DNA of 64,000 bases from contig OW387135.1 in assembly GCA_936440205.1 (NCBI GenBank), positions 36,620,792-36,684,791 of the forward strand, read 5' to 3'. The notes beneath the pieces were generated by a model. The model ran no database searches. It was not told the origin of the DNA and saw only the letters and a program-made list of their open reading frames with translations. The stretch is from Lepidonotus clava. Taxonomy: Eukaryota; Annelida; Polychaeta; Phyllodocida; Polynoidae. Every line of letters begins with the position of its first letter. The first letter of the stretch is position 1. The translations under genes and the position numbers were made by a program. Positions 44,506-55,440 of the stretch are shown here, piece by piece.

Positions 44506-47500
44506 TTGTTTACAGTAAAATATTATGGCTATATTTGTACATATAAATGTACCATAACCGAAGCTTTGTACAACATATTTGACACTATCAATCGGTAGCA
44601 CATAAATGTGACCATGCCCATAGGCCTATATATTGAGGGTTGTGAAATATCTAGCAAGGACCAGTTACTCTGCTTTGCAACACGCAGTTCCTGTTTGATG
44701 CCGAGTGAGAGTCGGTGTATGTGTGTGGTCGTACCCTGCTTGTCGTGCGGGGTGTATTGGGTGGGAGTGGGGTGTTGATCCAGCAGAGTGACTCTGTGAT
44801 GTACATAGTCCCCACAGTCAGTCGGCCTCTTATCTGAAGCCGCCACTGCGCATGCGCGCCACCGACCACCTCGTTCATTAACGTCTCCTATGACCAAAAG
44901 GGATTACGTACCCCAGGCCTCCCCAGGGTGACCTCTTCCCAGGCCCCAAGCCCAAAAAGGGACGGGTAATGTACATGGGGGGGGGGGGGGGGCAAGAAAA
45001 GAAACATAGCTATGATGGTTTTACGTGAAAGCACCCGAAAAGTCTGTTATCCTGACAATGCACAATACTTTCGATGGCCTGTACTAGTAATTTTGTTTGC
45101 AGGCATTTCACATAGTTCTAATGTGGTATTTCTTTACCTGGCGCCCCGGATATCTATTCAAATTTGCAATGTATTTAGCATCAAAGATACATCAAATTTC
45201 ATTACCGAACTAGTGAGACTGAGATATATTACATTCTGGGAAATCCTACACTTCCATTTCATTGTACATGTGTATAATGGATTTTTAAATGTCAGTTCTT
45301 TTGAATATGTGACTGTTGATGTGGAAATATTTCTGATTACGTTCTATAATGTGACTTCCATGAATGTTTTGTTCGAACAAAAACCTTACCTTACTGTATC
45401 CTTATAATTCGATACGTCCGCTTTTTAAATACGTTTTCATTGTATAGGGCCCGATATTGATTTATACAAGTACAAATTGTTACTTGGTAAACTGTGGACA
45501 GAACGGCTGACCGGAGCGAAATGAAGCTGGGGTCTGTATTGCCTATAGCTACCCATGAAGGTACCCTATATAAGACGGCCCTGTTTGCCCAGTGTCTCCT
45601 GCATGCCTCTCAAATGTATTCATTGTATTTGCCATAGCCGCAAAACGCTGACGCTTCATCAGGGAAGTCAGAGGCCATATGGAAGTGTACTCTAGATCCA
45701 GTGTCGAGCAGAGTGGATGTTATGCACACTCACCACTACTCCAATGAGCTTTCCAAACGCAGTCTCATATTTCCATCAAAGTACAGTCGGAGAAAACTTA
45801 AACAAAAAGATGTAGTCTACATATTACATCAAAGCCATAGATCACCGACTGTGCTTCACTTTAAAGTAATGATATCAAGATCCAATGCTTAAAAGATACG
45901 GTAATGTAACGAAATTGGCACCTTTATTTCGTTAGATAAGAAGTAAGGTGTCTGTCGGATGTTACCATAGGATTCTAGGAAGTGAACTAAGCATTAATGG
46001 TGAGGCTGGAATTCTCTTGAGGATTTTTGTAGGGCTATCCATTGAAGAATAGCTCTAACGGGCATTGAAGGGCTTGGTGTAATAGTCAGGTTTCATCCCG
46101 GCCCTAAGCTACCCCTTCCTCGTGGAAACATTAAACCATAATGCCATAACTGTCAATTACCCGTCGACAGCGGAGGGCGCGGGGAAGGACGGCCCCGCCG
46201 CCTCCACACATGCTGCAGGTCGTTTTTATGTGCCCTTCACAGTCTCCATCTACTCCTACCGCCTTAATTCTACCCCCTACTCACCCCGCTACCTACACAC
46301 CCCACCAGCTCCCCACTCATCACCACCCATCAACCCCTGCTCGCCCCAACCAGCCAAAGACAGCATCAGAGCTGCTGCGTCCTTTTCAAACCATTTTTAT
46401 ACCTCTTTGGAGTCTGTTGCAGTGCCAACCGATTGGCTGTATGTGATATAAACTCATTCATCACCTCAGAACCGACATTGCTGAGGGATGATCATCATGT
46501 TTAAGAAAGGCACTTGCTCAGCCGATACGTGTTTACAATAGCACCCTCGAGCCCCTTTTAGAAAAGCTACGCTTGTCGCACCTTGTCTTTAATAAAGATG
46601 TATGTAATTGAGAACCACTTTGTCGACTGAATCTATTCTTCGGCTCCACAGACACATTTTTCAAACTATGTATGCCATCTTGTGTTCTCTGTAATCATAG
46701 TAGAGGTAACAAAGCCATAAAAACTGCACGCCATAGTCAGGTGGCAAAAAACATGTTTCTGTTGGGATCTTTACCAAGAAGTCCTATTATTAGCTATCTA
46801 TCTTTGTATTTTAGAATCAATTCCAGTATCATATGATAGCTTGAATATTGAGGCTGGGTGATGTTTGTCAGTCATAGGTAAGTATTTCATGAAAATAGAA
46901 CATGGGTTGAAAAGGTATATCTGGTATGTTATTATTCTTCCTTTTGCCCAGCTCGAAATCTGACACCAATGGGTGGTTGGCCCTTTTATGACATGGAATG
47001 CTTAATTAAGTTACTATTATTTGATTACAGTTTATGTTATTTATAACAAACCTTTAAAGAATGTTCAGTGGGAAATGTTGAACATGGCAAATAGTACGAT
47101 CAGAATCCTCACATATGATGAGTGAGGCCCTCTTTAAAACCTGAAGCCTACACTGTGGGCATTGAGGCCGTGATGGTGCTTTCTGGCCGTGACAGCTGAC
47201 CCCGCGCCCGTCACACTGTCACCAGACCCCGGCCTTGGCGAACACAAACCGGTTTTACCACCTCCTGGGCGTGTCATAATACTGGCTGCGGTCCCAGGGA
47301 CGTGTTATACTGGTCTGACACCGCCCTGGGTCCACAAAGTGCACCTTCACTTTTACTTTGGGAATCCATTGTAAAGAATCAACACGTGCCAACATGACAG
47401 CTTTCCATTATTAGATAAGAAATTTTCTTATACTACTTACATGCTCAAGATTATGCATACATTGCGTATATAATGTACTGGCATCATCCTCCTTTTTTAT

Positions 47501-47788
47501 TGCTTCTACTAAATTGAAATGATCCTTTAGTTAGCTATCATCCTGTGGGTGAGTTTATCATAAATCAGAATGTAAAGGCCTTGGTATTTAGATATTACAT
47601 TGAGAAAACCTGTCCGTCCAGTAATCACTTGATGTCACTGAAATGAGAATACATACAATTGGCATTACCTATAAAAAGAACATGCTGATGAACCTAATAG
47701 TATGTAGTGTATGCCCACACCTACCTGATATCGATGTAAGGATGATCAATATTCCCATCGCTATATGCAGTACGTAGAGCGTTGCCAT
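44506..47788. other. Non-coding, with one CpG-rich patch
   Basis: No gene recognised. The CpG-rich patch at 44660-44900 holds the NRF1 site listed separately. A 16-base G run lies at 44977-44992. The + frame at 45012-45407 (131 codons) has no domain and sits in AT-rich sequence. Confidence 0.4.
44847..44858. promoter_or_regulatory. Perfect NRF1-type palindrome
   Basis: TGCGCATGCGCG matches every position of the NRF1 consensus YGCGCAYGCGCR and lies in a short CpG-rich patch. On the minus strand an ATG lies 20 bases upstream of the site, but no recognisable protein follows. Confidence 0.5.
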
Positions 47789-48080
47789 GATGACGTCATC
47801 TACATGTAGTCAGGTTGGTGTTGGCATAGAAACAGCTGCTGCGACGTCTTGCTGCACGTGTCGTCGTCACGTCGTCGTCGTCTCTGACGTTGGTCCGGTG
47901 GCTTACGGCGGCATCAGTCCCTCCTGTGTCCGGCACTAACCCGAGTGAGAACGTGTTGTCTCTGGTGCGGCTGCCCAATCTCACATTCACTGAACCCACC
48001 GGCATAGACAACTCGGGCACCGTCAATGGGCGAGCCATAGGGCAACCTGGCCAACTCCAACCATGCCTTAACTGCCTCAA
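47789..48080. promoter_or_regulatory. Full CRE palindrome and CpG/GTC-rich block
   Basis: GATGACGTCATC (47789-47800) is a 12-bp palindrome containing the complete CREB/ATF site TGACGTCA. About 50 bases downstream are CACGTG and several GTCGTC repeats (47855-47885). Overlapping open frames here have no domains. An enhancer or promoter is suggested but unproven. Confidence 0.35.
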
Positions 48081-51000
48081 CTGCCAGACACTAACTTTGT
48101 CTGGTTCCTGGTACTATTCCATGCATGCGGCGTCCTGGACTAGAAGAGTTGGTATATCTGTACACTTACTTATGTATCATTATTGTTCTCTTCTGGCCGA
48201 ACTGCCAGTCGTCAACTCCGGCGCAACATGCATGCCTGTTGGGATACTTACAAATATATTCAACTACCTTTCATAAAACATCCTCAGTACATTCTAATAA
48301 GACAGGAGAGGTTATTGAGTTTAAAGAACATAACGTTCCCCGCCGCTGACTCGCACTTAAATAGCCCTTTGTTAGGTTAGCGACTAGCGTATATCTCCCC
48401 GTCTTGACGACGATGCGGCGGACCTGTTGCTGCACCTACCCTGGTGGTAGGGGCGTGCATACAGCTTCCGGCCCAGTAGTCCGCTTCCGGTTCCGTCGCC
48501 GCCGACAATGCCGACACCAGCTGTCGGTAGGTGAGGGCCCGGACCACAGCTCAAGGTCCGAGGTCCAAGGTATGGAGTTTTACAATAGAGGAGGAGAGGA
48601 GAGGCGGCCTGTCCCTAATCCCATCGACGATGGAGACCACATCCGGTTTCTGCTGTCGACGCGCAGTCTCTCCAGAACCCAGCACAATCACAGCCCTGGG
48701 AATGTATAACGTAAGCGGCTGCGGATTTCGTATGTCCTCCACACCTTCTCGTATCTACCGGAGGACTATTCCCTTTCCCCTACTGGCCGCCCTTCTCCTC
48801 TCCTTACACTTGACGTATGCCTGAGACGTACAACTGAAGGTAGGCACAGGTGGAGACACAGTATGCCCTGGCCAAGAGGTACACAAAAATACTTCACACA
48901 CAAAAGGGCCAGATAGGATCGACGCAGGGTGGGTTCAGTGATGTGCAGATTGAGGCTGGGAGGGAGTCAGACGAACCGACGACGTCCTGGGGAGAACCCA
49001 ATTAAAAGAGAAGAAAGTCTGTCGGACGAGTCAGGGAGACACGGGAGCAGAGGCAGAGGAAGTGCAATAGAGGACCTCTTGGCCAAGGTTATTCGCAGCA
49101 GGCTGGGTAGTAGTGGTAGCTCCCACTCCCGGCTATCCTGCCCACAGTCTGTCCGCCCGGAGGATGGTCCATTAAGCTGACTTGGTCGGAAGGCTCGCTG
49201 ACACCTCGGGTTATCATGGCATACCTTCAAGAGAAGCAGAACAAACGTCTTAGTCAGCAAACTCTCTATGCATCATCACATGGCAATCGGGGCAGGTCAA
49301 CAACGTAGCCTTAAAAAGCCCACCCCGCCTTCTTTTAAGCTGGTGTGGAAATTAAATTTCATCATTCATTGGCTCGTCTCTTTGAATTAATTGGTCAAGC
49401 TTAATTAACATGCTTTGATGAGATTACAAATAGTGTTGGATGCCAATTTTTGTGTTTGGATTATCTGATACTATGCAATGTTGTTTTTAAACAGTATAAC
49501 GGTAATTTGATATACGTTTATTAGTTTATGGAATAAGATAAGAATAAATAGATAAGGCATGCCATCACATCTGATAAACAAATACATGAGCAAACATGAA
49601 ATATTGCCTTGTGCGTGACAATATAGGAGGAGGAGCATTTAAGGCACAATGTCCATGGGTTTTTCGTGTTGCTTATCGTATTAGAATCTTTCCTTTTACA
49701 AAATGTACATCAAGGACTGCTGGAAGTCTGCCAACGTAAGAAAGCACTGGAGCAGCTAAGAACATGTGTACATATACCAGACATCAAAGAACCGACAGTA
49801 TGGGACATCCCCTCGTAGGTATAGCGCTGGGACGGGGATATAAATGGGCCTTGACCCGTCAAACTTTGATACTATGATCCCTTTGGATCATTTAAAGAGC
49901 TAGAGGCATCCAGCACACAGAGGTACAGGGGTCCTTTTTTCAGCTTTATGTCATTAGCCTTAGGGGTCTGTCGCGATAGTGGGCGTGCCGACAGCAGCCT
50001 CCCCCCTCCGGGCAGCTGCAGGAGGAGGACGAAGGGGGTGTTATGAGGATTCGCTCACTAGTAGCGACGCCAATGTAGCCGGCAGTAGGGGCGCCTTCTG
50101 TACAGCTATTGGGGCCAGCTCTAGAGATGTGGCATTGGACGGGCATGTCCGCGTCCTCCATACTTATTGGCCACTCTGATCGTGAACAGAAGGAGGGCAC
50201 TACTCTCATAAAAATCCCTTCTCAGTCCAACTCTTTTATGTAATCGCACTGACCATCATACTAGACTATACTGCCCTACATATTGTTCCTCCAAAGCTGA
50301 ACGATAATATCACCACTTATTACCAGTCTTACTAAAACGAAAAAGTACTTAAGCCGCATCTTGACAACACTCCTTCATACACATGACAACTGTCATAAGG
50401 AGGTCGATGTGTTTTTTTAACGAAACCCTATAATCATATTTTAAACATTTTAAACAGAGCATATTCTTGTAGCAAGACCACATAGGAGCTTTGCAGGTGA
50501 TCAAAATAAGCGTTTCTGTAATTAAAGCTCTTATCTCTTGAAAAATGTATATGGGTAAATGTTCTGATTTACAAAGAATGTTATTATATTATCTGCCTAC
50601 AGGAATGTGATACATAAATCGACGTCACTTTGCCTTTTTGTATCATATATTTATATTATAAACACGGAAAATCACCCCTTCTCATACTCGTTCAACATAA
50701 CCAGATGGCGATGGAAGATACAGCTTTGCTTTAAAGTTCTTTAAAACATCGTTCAGCCTTTTATCCATAGAAACTGTTAATCCGTTAACTTCTTTCCAAC
50801 ACCTATCCCCGGATAAATATAATTCTGTCGATTTTACAAAAGTAAAATCATTATCAAAAGACATTGGTAGCTTTGGCCGTAACGGTTGCTTAATATCATA
50901 TACGAGCCCTAGTTCACTATCCTTAAAAACTCTTTGTTCGCCACCACTGTCATGTCATACCTCCTGAGAACTCCAAACAATAACAATACCACATGGAATG

Positions 51001-52831
51001 AGCCGACCAGAAGCCACTTTTCCCCTTTCCAGAGCTCATACGTGAAGTGAAACGAATCTCTCATCAAACCAAGTATAAACGTGTTGTGGGCACTTAGGCA
51101 GGTGCCCCCTCCGAACTCGGCATGCAATACCCACGTTAGTGGACAGAGGTATTGCAGGTTACCCCTGCAGTTCAGTGCACCTACAACGGGGCTTCACTAT
51201 AATACGACTCTATTTCCTACCCAAACACACTACTCAACTCATATACAAATGTCAAAAGCTATTCCTTCCCTGGAAATGCCTGGTGTTACCTCTGAATGGG
51301 CGATAAATTGATTCGCTCCGGGGGTAGTGAGGCCCTCCTTTCCGGATTGAACATGAAACAGTCCGCCTACAACTACTTTTGTAAGTGAAGCTGGCTTCGA
51401 TCGTCGAGGGTTGTAATGGGCGTGTGGGCTACATGTGGTTTAATCTGGATTTGTTTCCTAGACTCTATCCTTCTGTCCGAAGATCGGATTGACAATATAG
51501 CACTATATATAATCTAACCGTGATGTCAAGAAACTAGAGGGGGAACTGTATGGGGACACTATAGCAAATGCAAACAGAGCTATCTGGAATGCTGTGACTA
51601 TTTACAACAAGTTTACGTGGGACGTTTCCAAATTATATTTCAACTCTCAAACCTGTCTGTCATTGATGTCGGTTTCTTGATCTAGTAGGATATAGATCTG
51701 AAAGGGGTTACATGTGATGTATCTAACTTAGATAAACATGCGTTGTGCAATAGATGTATAATTTGGGCTTTCACGGTAGAATGTGAAGAAACATTAATTA
51801 AGATAGTTACATTGGCTTCGATCAGAATGGTGTTGTCTGAGAGACATGTATATATGAACTATTGTTCTATCTGGGGTGACAGTCCTCATGTGACCCCAGA
51901 GACAAGTATTACGTTGTTTACATGCCTAGCACCATCGACCTTACAGTGCTGAGCTTGCAACTATTGTGCTGCTTCTTGGAAACAGTACCAAGTGTGGTCC
52001 TCGATAATTCATTGCAACATTAATATCAGTCTTGCGGAATATCCCCCCTAATTGCCACAATTAACTTCAAATTCTGAACCAGAGTAAAAGAGTTCTTGTA
52101 AACTTGATGAATATATATATTTATGCGCACCCAAACACTCTCCTTTTGTTGAGATTATTCAAAATCACGATATATGCAAGCTTTGTACAATACATAATAG
52201 TGCCCTAAAATACACAGAGTGCATTTCTAGGATGTGCACAGCTGGGCACAGGTACACTAAAGTATCCATGTCGGAAATTTTCTAAGTAGCCTTGATACAT
52301 AAAGTCCTTGGTCTCATGATCTACAACATCACAGAATATTCTTCCATTCTTCCTGGGGCCACAAGAGAGACAGGTAGCCACCTGAGCTAGATATACCACC
52401 ACTAAAACCACTCTGTCTGTTCAGCAGCACTTGGAGCACACCACCCTCGCTACCTTCAGCGGCCCTGTCGGTGACGACCGGCTGAGGTCGGGTGCTGCAG
52501 CCTCTGTCAACGTTTACCGGCCCTTCCAGCAGTCTAATCACAGGTAGTGGGAGGGAAGCATATGTCTCGTGGCATATAATAAGCCCACAGGTGGAAGAAT
52601 AGAAGGAGGCGGAGGAGTATGTTATTTAGGTTGCAGCTTCTCTGTGTGTGACTGTACAGGCGTCTTTGGGACAATTCCCATTCCATGTCTACACACAGGT
52701 CGGTGGCCGGGTATACCATATACACCTGTTGGTCTAATTTACATTGCTGGTCTTTGACTTCATGCCTGTGGTAATAAGAATCAAGGATGGTCTACTAGAG
52801 TCCTGAACCCCATACGAGGAGGGATAGGGGG
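48081..52831. other. Non-coding stretch with GC-rich blocks
   Basis: No gene recognised. GC-rich blocks at 48400-49160 and 49950-50180 have open frames up to 101 codons without domains. At 49345-49440, closely spaced TTAATT/AATTAA homeodomain-type cores stand out (for example GAATTAATTGGTCAAG). Confidence 0.4.
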
Positions 52832-53503
52832 TTGGGAGAGAGACAGAGGAGGAGTCAGAGGAGGATTGCATGTGTCCATTCACCAGGCTCTCATTACGTG
52901 TACAGTTCGGTCACCCAGCATTGCAGCAATCTTCATCCATATGCCTTGGCCTGGCCTCTACTCCCATCATATCTGGACCTTATGACCAGCTACTGCAGCA
53001 GAAGTACAGCAGTACCTGCGGCTCCAGCAGAAGTAACAATTCACCAGGAGGAGGAGATATTACGCCACCAGCGGTCGGCTGGGCTAGCTGTCCTTGACTG
53101 CAGGGGAAAAAGTGACCCTTGGCAAAAAAGACACAAGAAAAACAAAGGAAGCAAATCAAATAAATATAAAATGAAAATCAGAGAAATTGTTGAAGGGGCA
53201 ACACAAATGCAGTCCATAAAATATGGCATTCGGCTGTTTAATCAAGAATGCATGAGTACCAGTCTCCGCGCTTCGTTAACCAGAACAAAAAGGGTGCCGT
53301 TGCCATTGTGGCAGCAGTCAACTGCAGGTGTGGTCACACTTGGCATGCAGGCCTGGCTTTCTTCAAATGCCAAAAACATGTGCAGCCGGCAGACAATGAA
53401 TGGTAAAAGGGGAACGGAGTGCATAAATAACTCTTCCGACCACCACTACTCAGCATACCAGAGAACGTTAAACTCGCAATCAGCGAGTAATTACATCTCT
53501 TAA
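52832..53503 (+). other. Long open frame of doubtful coding status
   Basis: A 223-codon ATG-started frame, the longest outside the LINE. The translation is Ser/Arg/Lys-rich, with a basic stretch near residues 95-115, and shows no domain I recognise. Parts of the opposite strand are also open. It could be a single-exon unknown gene, part of a non-coding RNA, or chance. Confidence 0.12.
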
Positions 53504-54099
53504 TCTAGTGATTTTTGCTTAGCAGCAGTGGGTGGGGATAATCCTATAGTTGTGCAATCGCACCCAGCACCCATCCGTACCCACTCCTGGCTTCCCATGC
53601 CTCTTACCTAACCCCCTTGGTGACCTAGAATTAGAGCTGCTCTTAGCATTGATCTAGTGACCGACTGGGGAGGAACCCTTGAACTGGCTTTACGTCCTCT
53701 CCATCTTCTCTGGTTTAAGAGTCACAAAGCCTTCTCTCCTCAGTACACACCCTCGACTTATTGGAAAACACATTGTCGGTACTGTCATCTGTCTTTTTGC
53801 TGGCGCATACATGTATGTCCGTGCGGAGATAGACTGTCACCCCTATACTTACTACCTGAGATGTCACTCTATGAAAGCTCTAAATAAATGGGCTTTTTCA
53901 CTCACCCAACAAATTATACGAAGTAGCCTTTGTAAATTGAGTTAAAAACGATTACCATTGTTGTCCAAATATTCTACCTTACCCCATAATTCCTTTGGAT
54001 GCTTCAGCGGTTTCCAGTGGGTACACCCATGCATTCCAGCGTTTCAAAATACCCTAAAATCCTATAATACCCCTCTGTGCTTCGTGTACATAGGTGGGA
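53504..54099. other. Non-coding stretch
   Basis: No gene recognised. Confidence 0.4.
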
Positions 54100-55440
54100 T
54101 GGCCCGCGGAGGGCAGTAGGCCGACAGGTGCGTTGTCAAGTCGTCGTAGGTAAACTTTCCAGTCACATCGGTCCACCCGACCCTGCCTTGCGTCATGCAG
54201 TGTCACAGATCGCGGTGCTCGGAGACAAACGTTAATACGCGTTCAACGTGTCGCGGGCACGTACGGAGGAGTCTCCCCTGACCTGCCCTGCCCTCAGGAT
54301 GAGGCGATCAGCAGGCGGGGCACGTGGCCCAGGGTGCCGGGGCCCCCGACACGTCCTCCCGGCGGCGCCGCCTCCTGTCCCCGGCCGGCATGGCCCCGAC
54401 GTCGGCCACAAGCTGCGGATCCTGCACGACGACTACGGCCGTCGGTGGGGTATGGACGGCAGGCGGGCACGGCGTGGGCGAGGTCCGCCGTCAGTGATGG
54501 TGGTGCTGGTGGTGCTGGGCAGCGTGCTGGGCCACGTGCGACAGGTGTAACAGTGAATAGTACTCCGCCGTCAATGAGGTAATCTCCTTTAGTCGGTAAA
54601 TTATGTTTCTATAAGTCCGCCTGTTGGTCAATCTACCTGTAGTGTTTCAATCAAAAGGCGTTATCCTGCGCAATTAGGGTGGTATCCTCAATCACATCAC
54701 ACACGTCTATGGTACGGCAGAAGGGGAGATTTGAGCCCAACTCTAAGGAGAGGTTCAAAAACAGTAGAAACCCCTGAGGAGCGTATTCACTCGGTGTGAC
54801 CGACTCCGACACGTGGGGAAGGGCGGGTAGAAGGCCTGGTGCTCCGACTGGAGATTTCTCCTGTCCGTGGCGGTGGCGGCAGGTTGCAGCAGGCAGGGTC
54901 CAGATGCTCCAGGCGCGGCCGGCCAACGCCACTACCACCTCCTCTACCACAAGGCGCTGTAAACTGCGTCCCGGCTCCAGTGCGCCCAACACGCGTCAAG
55001 CCGGCATGCACATGTACACGTGCGTTCCCTGCACTACGCTACGGTCATGCATAGCCTCCTCGTACATTCACTGAGTTGTTTGTAGGCTGGGAGCAGCTCG
55101 AGGGTTCAGCCTCCAGCAGCAGCAGTAGTAGAAGCAGATGCCCTGAGAGCAGCAGGAGACGTGGTGACTGGAGGTGCACGCGGCACGAGGTGCGGGCGGG
55201 GCAGCAGTACCAGCAGCCACTCATGCAATCATCCCACAGTGTGGCAGCTCCAGGCCAGCCTCCTCTGCCTATACTCCCACTAGCAGCAACCCCCTGCCCC
55301 AAAGGTAGTAGTCATGACGACACATATGGCCCGCCTCCTCCTGCTGCTCCTCGGTCGGTGGGATACGTGCAGCTTTAGGGGGCGGTCAGCTGGCCACTCC
55401 TTCCTCCTTATGCCTGCCGCCCGCCGGCCCGCGCTACTAA
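54100..55440. promoter_or_regulatory. CpG-rich island with CTCF-like site and possible signal-peptide exon
   Basis: A CTCF-like site, CCCGCGGAGGGCAGT (54103-54117), matches 13 of 15 consensus positions. At 54497 an ATG with G at -3 and +4 encodes MVVLVVLGSVLGHVRQ, a short hydrophobic signal-peptide-like run, ending at CAG|GTGTAA (54544/54545), a possible donor. Many frames are open here by composition, so the exon is speculative. CAG/GCAGCA-rich words occur at 55095-55215. Confidence 0.3.

Noticed and set aside
45012-45407. 131-codon + frame with hydrophobic stretches
   Set aside because: AT-rich sequence with accidental Phe/Ile/Val content, no domain or homologue recognised.
54248-54582. 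Overlapping 82-100-codon + frames, Arg/Pro/Gly-rich
   Set aside because: GC-driven open frames; only the short signal-peptide-like end was kept as a weak finding.
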